Of a stretch of 64,000 nucleotides of DNA, positions 37,091-48,725 are shown one piece after another. Position 1 is the first letter of the stretch. Every line of letters begins with the position of its first letter. The DNA is from Tetradesmus obliquus (lineage: Eukaryota; Chlorophyta; Chlorophyceae; Sphaeropleales; Scenedesmaceae), in the NCBI GenBank assembly GCA_030272155.1, contig CP126196.1, forward strand, positions 5,332,501 through 5,396,500, written 5' to 3'. Position numbers and translations under genes: made by a program. The notes beneath the pieces are model-generated. The model saw only the letters and a list, made by a program, of their open reading frames with translations, ran no database searches and had not been told where the DNA came from.

Positions 37091-39274
37091 TACTTCATCT
37101 ACTGCTGCTGCTCATCTATGCTGCTCAGCCTGTAGCACTTAAGCCGCAGATCCTTAGCAAGGCTTCCAAGCAGGACAGCAGCAAAGCAGGAATAACTACC
37201 AAGCAAGACAGCCTGGCCTGCACTTGTGCACTTGCGCAGCTGCCAGGCCGTGGGTACAGTACTTCATCCACAGACAACCATACATCACATTAGGGTGTGT
37301 ATATATGTGCCATGCCTCACATGTAGGTGGGTGTATACATATGCGTGCCATGCATGCCACGGTAACTCCGCACAATGCAGCATGTCTGTGTACAGTATCG
37401 CACATAGCAGTGTGTGAAATGTATGTGTCTTGTGGCGCATGTTGTGGTGTGGGGTTGTAGTGTCCGCTGCTACCAGCTGACGGCAAATGTGCCAGCATTG
37501 CAGGCTGACTGGCACAGCAAAGGCCCCTTGGCTGATCAAAGCAAAGACACCAGCATGTAATGCGACTGTGACAACCGCCAATGTGTGTTTGCAGGCGATT
37601 CAGCATCACGGCACACGTACAGTGGCGCATGTGCTGGCTCCCGCAAACCACACTACAGCAAGCTGGGCGACATACTGCATCCCTGCTGCTCAGCGCCAGA
37701 AATTTGCCTCAGGGCTCGCCTGCTGCATGTGCACATCCTTTGCATACCGCGAGGGGAGGCATGCCAGGGCACTTGAATGCAGCACAGCAGCAGGTGACAC
37801 CACTCGACACACTGCCACCAGAAACTCAGGCCTGCCTCATGTAAAGCAGCAGATACAGTGCAATCCATCCTACCACCCAACACTGCAGCATGCTGTCGCA
37901 TAAGCACCTTGCAGACATCAGCACCTGCTGCACACATCCAGTACTTGAACAGCAAGCCCTCCAGACCTGGGCACATCACACAACATGATAAAAGACAGAC
38001 ACTAAATAAGAACGCACTACATATCCATAGAACTGCGACGGCTGAACGCTGACAGCGCCATGACGCAGCCATCTCCACCACCTCTGATGCCAGGGGCAGC
38101 AGGAAATCACGCAGATCATTCCTGTGCTCGCCTGCACCTGCACAAAACCGTACCCAAGCTGTGCGCAGATCAGTGCTGCAGGTACTAGTTGACGCGGTCA
38201 GAGACGCAGCAGCACTCGAGAAACCTAAAAGACAAATGCTGGCAGCTGATAGCTGAGTGCCTCCTGCTCACTGTCATCGGCCAACTTGGCCAACTAACCT
38301 CAGTACTGTATATCATGCTGTATAACGAGCACGCGAAAGAATGTGGACCAACCTTATGTACCTCGCGCAGTGGTCAGCAGCACAGACACATCAATGCATC
38401 AGACAGCCTGCTAGCATGCTCAGGCACGCTGCAGCCTGCCTGCCTGCATCTCATAGTGCTCAAAGTGCTGGTTTGCACTGCAAAGCATTTACTAACGCAT
38501 CACCACAGGAAATGGCATGCGAATAATAGACATAACATGCATGGCGCAGTGCTAGCACAAGCCGCGGCTGCAGCTTGCGATCTGCATCATGACACTGCAG
38601 GCGGCGCAGCAGCAGAGCTGCACACGCGGCCGTGGGGAACGCAACACACCCAGAATGGTACACTGGAGCAAAGCGACGTGCCACCAAGTGCACTTTGATC
38701 ATCACCCAGAACAACACAGTACTTTGAAGCATATAACAGTGACACGAGACAAATAACATTTTGGGCAGCGGCACGCAGTGTGTATGGCGCAAGCAGTAAC
38801 AGCTGCCAGGGGCCCAGTCTGCTGCCTGCAACACTGCACATATGCTGCAGCCACCCACCTGCACCACCGCTGCACCATCGCTGCAACGCAACCTGCCGGC
38901 TATGATCCAAGGCGCCGATCATCTAGTGCTTTGAGTAATTTGCAACACAGCAACCGGGCATGTACTGTCGCCTGCATCAGCCAGATTCACAGAGAGTGTG
39001 CCTCCAAAAGCCAGTCAACTACACAACCAATATCAGCAGGCTCTGCAACTGCTGGCAACTGCAGGCTCTGCACACCTTGCGCGCCAGCCGCCAAACAGCC
39101 GTCCATAATAACCTCTGCATACGCACAATTGCATGTACGGCAAAATCAACTGCAACAGTTGCAGCGTACAGCAGGAGCCATATGTAAGCTGCAAACTCGC
39201 CGCCATAAGTCATGTGTACTACAGACATGCGTGCGGCGCAACCTGCAGACATAACCCTGTGCTCATACCACACT
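37091..39274. other. No gene recognised; F-box gene 3' flank at right edge
   Basis: Short Cys/His-rich frames on both strands only. The right edge is downstream of the minus-strand F-box/LRR gene. Confidence 0.4.
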
Positions 39275-39680
39275 TCAGACGCTGATGCGTGTGCAGGGCA
39301 GCAGCCGCTGCAGCTCATCGGCTGCGCTGTCGTTGAACACCACCTGCTTCAACTCCAGGTGCGTCAGCTTTGTCAAAACACTAAGCCCCAGCAGCTCTGC
39401 ATCTGTGACACAGCGAGCACCAGAGCCAGCCAGCACACCTGCTGCTGCTGCTGCTGGACTGGAAGGGTCTGCCTCAAAGCATGGCCAGGCGCATGTGCCA
39501 GCAGCGGCAGGAGCACACCTGGCTGCACCAGCAGCAGCAGCACCAGCGCTGGGCCCAGCAGCAGCGCCATCGCTGCAGCAACCAACAGCAGCAGCCGCTC
39601 CTGCAGAGCCGCCTCCACTACAGCAGCCACCAGCAGAAGACGGCGCGCAGCATGGCAGCACAGGATCCTGCGCCACTCGC

Positions 39681-39712
<32 letters not shown>

Positions 39713-42700
39713 GGCAGACGTGCCAGGCTGGCTTGCTGCCCTGTCAGGCCTCCAGCCAGCTTCAGGGCCCAGCAGCTGCAGCTGCCGCAGCCCAGTGAGG
39801 CATGTGAGCAGCCTGATGTCAGCAGGGGGCTGCAGCGACAGCTGCTGCAGCCGGCTCAGGCCCGACAGCGCTGCACAGTGCCAGCTGCAGGCACACAGCC
39901 CTGCTGCTGCTGCTAATGCGGTTGTCATGCTTGAGCAGCAGCAGCCAGACTTCCCTGCTGCCACCGGTGCTGCTGCTGCTGGTGTGAGGTCTTGGTAGAT
40001 GCTGAGCTTGCGTAGGTCCCTGCAGCTAACCCTCAGCTGCCACATTGCTGCTGCGCCAGCAGCACCGTGCAGCATGAGCCCCAGCTCCTCTAACAGTGGG
40101 AAGCAGCAGCCGGCTGCTCCTGCACTGCTGCTGCTGCTGCTGCTGCTGCTGCCGCCTGAGCAGAAGATGCCCTCAGCAGCCGCAAAGTCCTGCACCACCA
40201 GCCGCGTCAGCTGCCCCAGAGCCCTAAACCCAGCATAACACCCAGCCGGCACATCCGCTGCAACTTCAAGATCTCTCAGATTAATGAGCCCTGCTAGGCT
40301 GGCAATGCACTCAGGGGTCAGCGGGTTGGCCTTCTTGTCCCACACCCCGCTGCCCATGTGGCGCAGCGAGGTGCCAGCCCTCAAGCAAGTCAGTGTGCTG
40401 CTGCACAGCAGACCAGCTGCCGAATCTGAGGCGGCAGCAGCAGCTGCTAGAGCTGCCAGGCTGGGTATGTTGCTGAGGCCACATCCGCTGATGTCCAGGT
40501 GGCGCAGCTTGGCAGCTGGCAGCAGCCATGAGGTGCTGCTGCTGCTGCTGCTCTTGGCTGCTGGCATGCAGCAACCGTGCCGAGCACCAGCTGCACAGGC
40601 GCCCGCTGCTCCGGTGCTGCTGATGGTGCTGTCGCAGCGCAGCACCAGCCTCCTGCAATCTGCACTGGACTTGCTGCTGCAGGCAGCAGCTGGGGCACTG
40701 CTGGCAAGCACAGCACCTGCTGCCTTGGCATCTGCGGCTGTCACAATGCAGCCAAAGGCAGCGGCAGCACGCACACTGCTGTTGCTGCTCTTGGGTGTGG
40801 GTGCCTCATCCTCACTGCTGCTAGCATCGATGCATTCATCGCCACTTGCACAGCAGCTGCTGCTGCTGCCGCCCTCACAGCACACAGCCCGTGCACTGGC
40901 GCCGACTGATGCCTTGCTGCTGCTGCACGCGCGCACTGCGAGGTCAACACTGCATGCTGGGCTCGTCTGAACACTGCAGCTGCTGCTGCTGCTGCTCAGG
41001 TCGTTTCCTGCAAGACTCAGGTATGTGAGGCCCGTCAAACCCTGCAGCTGCAACAGGCTGTCAAACCGCAGCTGGTTGTGTGACAGGTCCAGGTGCTGCA
41101 GCTGCTGCAGCTCCTCAATGCCTGCAAGGCCCCGGCTATCAACACGATTGACGTGCTGGCTGCTGCCCACTGCACCCAGCCCTAGGCCCAGCTTCAAGCT
41201 GGTCAACAAAGTCAAAGTGACAACTGGTCCGATGTTGACCAAGCCCAGCCCTGACAGGTCCAGGTCCACCAGCGTGTGCAGCAGCGCCAGCGGCGCAAAG
41301 CTGCTGCTGAAGCGCGCTGCTGCTGAGCCGCTGCTGCCGTAGCTCAGCTGCTGCAGGCTGCCACGGCTCCTCCTGATCGTCAATGCAGCAGCAGCTGCAG
41401 CAGCAGCAGCAGCTGTGGCCTTGCTGACCCCACCACAGCATCCTGACGAAGCAGCAACGCCGCAGCAGCCGCTGCCGGCTGCGTCCTTTCCGTCATCGCT
41501 GCATCCAAAGCCGCTGCTGCTGTCGTCGCTGCTGCCAGCATCGTTGCTATCATCAGCGCTGTCCTCACTGTCACTGTCACTATCGCTGTCGCTGTCACCG
41601 TCACTGTCGCTGAACGTTCCTGCAAGCAGAGCCGGCATGAACCCGTCCTGCCTGCCGCGTGTGAGCTGCAGCTGCTTCAGCGAAACACCTGTGCTGCTGC
41701 TGCGGCCCGCGGCTGCTGCAGCAAGCATCGGCAGCACCCGTGTAAGCCCGTTGAAGTCAACCAACTTCAAGCACTGCAGCCTCTGCAGCGCAGCTCTATG
41801 CAGCGCCCTTTCAGCTGCTGCCGCAACTGCTGCGGCCTCGCCGATACCGTTGCTGTCGCTGCTGGTGCTTGCAGGAGCAAGGAAGTTATGGAGCTCCAAG
41901 TGAGTGAGGCTGCCGTGTGCTGCCACTGCTGCTGCCACTGCGTAATCGACCACTGCCGGCGTGCTGGTTGTGTAGGTAAGCTGCTGCAGCTGAGGCAGCC
42001 GCTGCAGCAGCAGGGCCAGCTCAGCGCATGGGTTGGTGGTGTTGCAGCAGCTGACCTGCAGCAGCAACAGCAGCAGCAGTGCCACATACATATGAGGTCA
42101 CATGTGTAAGCAGCAGGGCTGGCTTGGGTGTCGCGCTCAATGCCGCTGTCACTTTCCCATTGTGAATTAAGAAGACTGCGGGACCAACGCACGTGACGTG
42201 CACGCACATCTGCATGCACTTTGAACGTGCTACGCCAAGCTGCTGGTCAGCTAGCTGAACATATGCAAGCATAGTCACTGTCGCTGCGCATGCTTCTGCT
42301 GCTGCTTCTACTGCTAGCCGGTGCATGCACAAGGAACTGCTTGCAGGAACCACGTTGAGGTCATCAGTGTCATACGCAACACCAGCCGGCAGCAGAATCA
42401 GTGGGTGTTGCACGCACCTGCAGCAGCGTCAGGCCGGCGAGCTGAGCCACGTAGCTCATGTTGCAGAAGCAGGCGCCTGTGATGCGTAGCGCGCGCAGTT
42501 GGCCCGCTGCTGCTGCCCATGGCGCGGCGCTCGAGTGCGCACAAAAGCACATGGCGTTGCTCTTGCGGGCGTGTGACAGCGGCCGCTGGTAGTGCAGGTC
42601 CAGGGAAGTGAGGCTGGGTGCATTAGCGCATACACAGCTGAGCAGCGCTGCTTCGTCTTCCACAGTGAGCGGCATGTCCAGCTGCAGCTGCTGCAGCTGC

Positions 42701-43464
42701 TGCAGGTTGTTGGGGGCAGAGAGCGCTGCCCAGAGTGCTGTCTTGGCGCGCTGACTGTGCAGTGCTGGGCCCTGAATGGTGAGGCTGGTGATGCGGCTGC
42801 CATGTTCCTGCAAGCGTGACAGGGCAAAGCACCAAAGAAGGTCAAACGGCAGAATGTGCAGCCGCAACAGGCGTCCCTGAGGCCGTTGGCAGGCTGGTTA
42901 TCAAGGACATCAGGGCTTTGGTGTAGAAAATGAGTATGAACGCTAAAGGGATGAGCACACAGTGGATGCTACGCAGTGGTAATGCGTAGTAGAATGTACC
43001 GCTGCGATTTGTAAGTGGGCTGCTGACCTGCTGCAACAGCAAAGATTGCGCTGTGAAGCTGCTGAATGCCAACAGCTATATGCTTGAAGACGAATCAGCA
43101 AAATCTGCTCAAAGTCAGCGTCCTGCGGCTCCGCTGAGAGTGCACCCTGACATGAGCAGAGGCTGGAGGATACAAGCAGCAGCGCAGTCACAGCACAGCA
43201 TTGACTGCCATACCGTGCTACTTCAACCCCGCATTGCCTCACCTGCAGCCAATGGCTGAAGCCTGGAACCTGATCCGATGCTATGTGTGCGTGCACTGCG
43301 CTGAATGGGGCGAGTCGACCAGCTGCAGCGAAGGCTCTGCAGCTGCTGCTCAGGTGCGACCGGATCCGAGGGTCCAGCCATCTGCAAATCTCGACATGTG
43401 TTTCTAAAGGTAGCTCCAATACTCCACCTGCGACATCACGGCACGCAGTCAGCAGAGTCCTCAA
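39275..43464 (-). CDS. F-box / leucine-rich-repeat protein
   Basis: Three minus-strand exons are clear: an F-box exon ending at 43243, 42807-42418 (130 codons, phase 0), and 42055-39275 (927 codons with stop). The first holds LELPLETHVEICRWLDPRIR followed by SHLSSSCRAFAAAG, a typical F-box. Later exons carry LRR-like units such as LQHLDLSHNQLRF, LTYLSLAGNDLSS, LRHLDISGCGLSNI and LTHLELKQVVFND, broken by Ala/Ser-rich and Asp/Ser-rich loops (DSDGDSDSDSDSDSEDSADD). F-box proteins bind SKP1 in SCF ubiquitin ligases and the LRR face would pick substrates; that role is inferred. The start is unresolved: the frame opens with TTG at 43464, and an acceptor-like GATGTCGCAG near 43430 suggests an upstream exon. 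A (CTG)n tract precedes the exon 3 acceptor. Total length is near 1120 residues. Confidence 0.8.
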
Positions 43465-44773
43465 TCGGTTCAGGCCTTGCGTATGCCATGCGCCCTACCT
43501 TGAGACCTGCTGGCCATGTTAAGTACACAAGGCAACTGCTAAAAGTTTGGCGCATTCGACGTTTGCCTAGCTTGCGCGTCCGGATGTAATGGACGGCCGC
43601 TCACGGCTGTCTCAGTCGGTCTTCAGGCTTTCAGGCTATTTTGCCGTCTAGCAATGCTACCATACTGCGTGCGGCGGCACCTGCGCAGTAGCTGTGCGCA
43701 ATGTTGTCTTACCACATGGGTTACGTCCTAAGTAACAAGGGGACCGGGGTAAGCCCCGTGCAGCCGCGGGGGAGCGTACATCCTGGCGTAATACAACATT
43801 ATAAGAAGCAAGCTTGATCAAATTGTCTTACCAGGCCTGATACGAAGAAGAGGCTGTTCCGCCATGCTCAGCATTGCTGTCACAGCACAGTAAATGTCCT
43901 CGTAGGCCTACCTCGGTCAACAGCATGGTGCACAACCGGTGCTACTCCTGTAGGCCGTTAGGTCAACAACCCAGCGCTGTCTAGCGGCTATCACATCCAC
44001 ATTGGCACCCCGCCAGGTTACACAAGGTAATTGAACATATGATTGGGGCCTTGGTCTGACCCAGAGGGTGCGCACCCTGCACACGTGTGCCGCACTTGCG
44101 ACATGACTGTGTGACACAGAGATTGGCGCTGACAAAGCCGACAAAACACACAATGCACTTGACGGGTCAAGCTCAGCTTCAATCCGTTCGAAGAGCCGGA
44201 TCTACAGATTTTCTGTAAACCAACATCATCTCAACATGTCGCATCACAACTGAAGCATGCTCATGGCATCAGCCAGCAGCATCGCTGCCGCAGCACCTGC
44301 TGCTCATCACAGCAATGAAGCCACAACACAAAGGCACTCACGCCGGCTTCTTGGCCGCAGCAACTGCCGGCTGACTACGCGCCCATCGCCCGCCCCCTAT
44401 CATAGGGGCTGCACACAAGCATAGTCGCGCATGATGCGCCTGCTGCGGGCGCGCCTGCCCCTACCATAGGGGCTGCATGCTTGTGTGCAGCCCCTATGCA
44501 CACAAGCATAGTCGCGCACGATGCGCCTGCTGCGGGCGCGCCCGCCTCCAGGGCTCAGAGCCCAATGCCGTGGCAATGCATCGACAAAACAGGGCACGCC
44601 AGCAATGGCTCCCATTGCAGAACACCCATCAGCTGTGCATTACCAGCGTCCTTCGGGATCCTGCCTTTGTCTAAAACTCATCCTTTTCCACCCACCCATG
44701 CCCTGTATACCCAACCTAGCGCTGAGCGCGTCCAGCAGCCAGGCACATGTGCAGCTGCTGAAGTTGCGCCAGC
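43465..44773. other. Intergenic with inverted repeats at right end
   Basis: 43.7-44.2 kb has different composition from its surroundings but no motif I can name; the frame at 43917-44153 (-) is unconvincing. The right part holds the inverted-repeat cluster at 44394-44557. Confidence 0.35.
44394..44557. repeat. Inverted and direct repeat cluster 3' of the ABHD18-like gene
   Basis: A hairpin at 44465-44498 has perfect 13-base arms CATAGGGGCTGCA/TGCAGCCCCTATG and an 8-base loop. A ~48-bp direct repeat (GCACACAAGCATAGTCGCGC onwards) flanks it at about 44410 and 44498. CCCCTATCATAGGGG at 44394 is a further palindrome. The end of the second repeat (GGGCGCGCCCGCCTCCAGG) also matches the 3' coding end of the ABHD18-like gene at about 44789. 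Confidence 0.85.
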
Positions 44774-45488
44774 TCAAGCGCCTGCCGGGGGCGCGCCCGC
44801 CTCCAGGCGTGCCAGGCTGTCGCGCAGTGCCGCCCTAAAGGCCTCCTGGTGCAGCAGGAAGGCGCTGACGTGGCCGCCATCCACCAGCCGCAGCTCGCTG
44901 CCGGGCCAGTGCGCCTGCGGCAGCAGCGGCAGCGACGGCAGCAGCAGCAGCAGCAGCAGCTTATGGCTGAGTCCTCCTCAGGGCGGTGCAGCCTTCACCG
45001 TTGGCGCTGCCCAACAGTGGTATGGCACGGTTGCAGCGCAGCGTGCTTGCTGCCAGGGGCCTAACAGGCAGCCGGGCCACCAGCCGCAGCTCGCTGCCAG
45101 GCCAGTGCGCCTGCAGCAGCAGCGGCAGCAGCAGCAGCAGCAGCTTATGGTAGAGTCCTCAGGGTGGTGCAGCCTTCACCGTTGGCGCTGCCCAGCAGCG
45201 GTACGACACGGTTGCAGCGCAGCGTGCTTGCTGCCAGGGGCCGGACAGGCAGCCGGGCCACCAGCCGCAGCTCGCTGCCGGGCCAGTGCGCCTGCAGCAG
45301 CAGCGGCAGCAGCAGCAGCAGCAGCTTATAGTAGAGTCCTCAGGGTGGTGCAGCCTTCACCATTGGCGCTGCCCAGCAGCGGTACGACACGGTTGCAGCG
45401 CAGCGTGCTTGCTGCCAGGGGCCGAACAGGCAACCGGGCCACCAGCCGCAGCTCGCTGCCAGGCCAGTGCGCCTGCGGCAGCAGCGAT

Positions 45489-45534
<46 letters not shown>

Positions 45535-46548
45535 CCTCATGGCCTAGCCCTCTTCAGTGCGCCTGCGGCAGCTACAAACAGGCAACGGCGCCAGCAGCAG
45601 CTGCCCTGATTCTGGTGTTCCTCAGCGCCATGCAGCCATGGCTGCTGGGAGCTTCCAACAGCAAGACGGGCGAGGGCAGAAGGGGTGTTGGCTGTCAAGA
45701 GCTCAACAGGTGGTTGCTGGCGTGCCTATTTGAGTGTGCTGCAACAGGCCACGAGTATTTGCCGGTGCGCCGCCTGGCCCACCTGCAGCGCGTGACTGCT
45801 TACCCCGGCTGTGCTCCATCTGCATGTCCCTGGTTGGTGTGTTCTGTGAGAGTCCTGTATACTTTGCAATGACCGTGGCCCGCCCCGCCCGCCCCGCCCG
45901 CCCTGCCTACCCCGCGCACCTGCAGCGCCCGTACATATAAAGAAAGCTGCCGATTGCATTCATTACCAGCACAAGCACAATGCAACATAATGCGTACTCT
46001 GGCCATGTCCACGTAGCCGTCATGCCACCCCTCCACCCTGCCCACGCCGCGCACCTGCAGCGCCTGCACACTGGCCATGTCAACGTAGCCGTCATGCCGC
46101 GCAGCAACCAGCACCGCAGCATCAGGGCGCACAGGCCTGCAGGCAGCACACAAATTTGTTCTTACACATGTAGCCAGCACATGCAGCCACAGAGCCACCA
46201 CAGGCGTCAGGTACTGCTTCAGCCGTGCTGTGCATGCGATGGCACATGGCTGCCTCACAGTGTCCTGTCCTGCAGCATGAACAGCAAGCCACACATACAA
46301 ATGGTGCGCACCACCCTGCCTGGCAGTGTGCAGCTCACATCTTAGTATTCAAAAGTGACAGCAAGACACAGGCTACAACAAAACGCTCAAGCTGGTCAGG
46401 TGGCCTGTGCAGGTCCAAATGTGTGTGCACATAGCTCACGTGGGGTAGCGCGTGACATCTGTGTACGTCTCCAGCACATGCCGCAGCCGCCGGAAGGTGT
46501 CTGCAGGCGGCGCGTCAGCACCCAGCGCAGCCAGCAGGCCGCTGGGGT

Positions 46549-46587
<39 letters not shown>

Positions 46588-46899
46588 CGAGCCCGGTTGC
46601 ACTGCTGGCAGGCTGCTTCCGCCACGTCTGCCGCCTCCAGCTGTCTAAGTCCTGCGAAGCATGATTCTGCTGCTGCTGCTGGGATGCTGTGTTCAATCTG
46701 CAGTTGTCATCTATTGGCCTGCTACTAGTGGGGCTGCTGCTACTGCTTGAATGGTGTGAGGCTCGATCCAGCTGCCCGTGCTGATGTGATGAAAGGTCAG
46801 CAGACGGAGCAGCTGCAGCAGTTGCTGCTGTGCCTGCAAGGGCAGCCATCGCCTCCTGCAGCCCAGCAGCTGCACAACCTGCACTCCCTGACCAACTCA

Positions 46900-46935
<36 letters not shown>

Positions 46936-48551
46936 TATCTGCCATGAACTGCTCTGCAGCTGCTGCTTCAGTCACTGCCGCCAGCGCAACCGCCTGCTGC
47001 ACCGCTGCCACTGCCTCCACTGACTTGGCCTCTTCCCGCTGATGCTCAGCGCTGAACTGCTGCTGCTGCTGCTGCCACAGCTCCCGGCTGCCCTCCACCA
47101 TCTCCAGCTGCTGCTCCAGCTGCTGCAGCCGCACGTAGCGCGCCCGGTGCAGCAGCGACACAGGGCGCGCTGCTGCTGCCACAACACGCTCCACCTGGCG
47201 GGGTAGTGCAGCGGCAGGCAGGCAGCAGGCAGCAGGCAAGCCACAAGCCATGTGAGGCAGTGACTGTGCTTGCCGCACACATACAGGGTGGCTGTGCTTG
47301 CACACTAACACAGCGCGCGGTGCAGCAGCGACACAGAGCGCGCTGCTGCTGCAACGACACGCTCCACCTGGGAGGGAAGTGGACAGCAGGGGCAGCAGGC
47401 AGTCGAGGGATCATGAGAGACAGTGGCTGTGATGCAGTGGCATCAGGTGCTGCAGGAGCAGAGTCCCAACACACCCACCCACCAGCTTGTTGGCCCTCGC
47501 CCAGCCTCAGCGCAGCTGCCTGTGCTAGCGTGCTGCAGCACTCACTCAGGCTGATGCAAATTAACTCCCCAACTGTACACCATCTCCCCGCAGCCCCTGC
47601 CTGCACCCCAGCTCAGCTCAATGTCAGCCGCGTCCCTCTCCTGCGGCAGCGCCCGCCCGCAGTTGTGCCATCGTGGTTGCTGCAGAATGTGGTTGCTGAT
47701 GATCCTGCAGCGAAACCTGCGCGCCCTTGGCGCCTGCCAAGCCTAACGTTAGCTGGCTCTGCCTACGCCAGCCAGCCGCAGCACACACTGACGCCAGCCA
47801 CCTCACACGCACTCCCCTGGCTCCCCCCGCCCACATCATTGTCCGCCACGTCCCGCTCCTGTGTCAGCCCGCCAGCAAATCCCAATGCAACACTCCCCGC
47901 AGGCCTCGTGACGCCCACCCCCCACCTCATTGTCCGCCACGTCCCGCTCCTGCAGCAGCGCCCGCCACGCCATCAGCGGCGCCCCATCGCACACCTTGTC
48001 AGCCCTTGGCGCCTGCCACGCCAATAGCCTGCGCAGCACTGCATGCCATGCTGCACCCCTCCCTCCCCTGCACCCCACCCCATTGTCATTGTGTGTCTCA
48101 TACCATCTAAGATGGTGCCAGGACCCACATGTAACTATCTACTCTCATTGTCCGCCAGCCACGCAATCACTGATGATCCTGCAGCGAAACCTGCGCGCCC
48201 TTGGCGCCTGCCAAGCCTTACCTCAGCTGCCCCTGCCTACGCCAGCCAGACGCAGCACACACTGACGCCAGCACACATCCCTCCCCTGCCCCCCACCTCA
48301 TTGTCCGCCACGTCCCGCTCCTGCAGCAGCGCCCGCCACGCCATAAGCGGCGCCAGCGCGCCGTCGCAGTACGCCACGGCAGCGCTGCGCGGCGTGAGCA
48401 GCGGCGTGATGGCCAGGGGCCGCGGGTACAGCCCTGCGGTCATGGAGGCGTGCACGCCGCCCATTGAAAGCCCGCAGATGCCTCGCTGTGTGACGCCCTC
48501 CGCCTCCAGCCAGCCCAGCAGGCACAGGCTCTCGTAGATGGTGGCCCTGGC

Positions 48552-48596
<45 letters not shown>

Positions 48597-48657
48597 GCAG
48601 CATTGATGGATCCAGCCAGCCCAGCAGGCACAGGCTCTCGTAGGTGGCGGCCCTGGC

Positions 48658-48725
<68 letters not shown>

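Noticed and set aside
44481-45872. 463-codon plus-strand open frame
   Set aside because: It is antisense to the ABHD18-like last exon and runs through the 181-bp repeat; no motif, Ala/Gln/Ser artefact.
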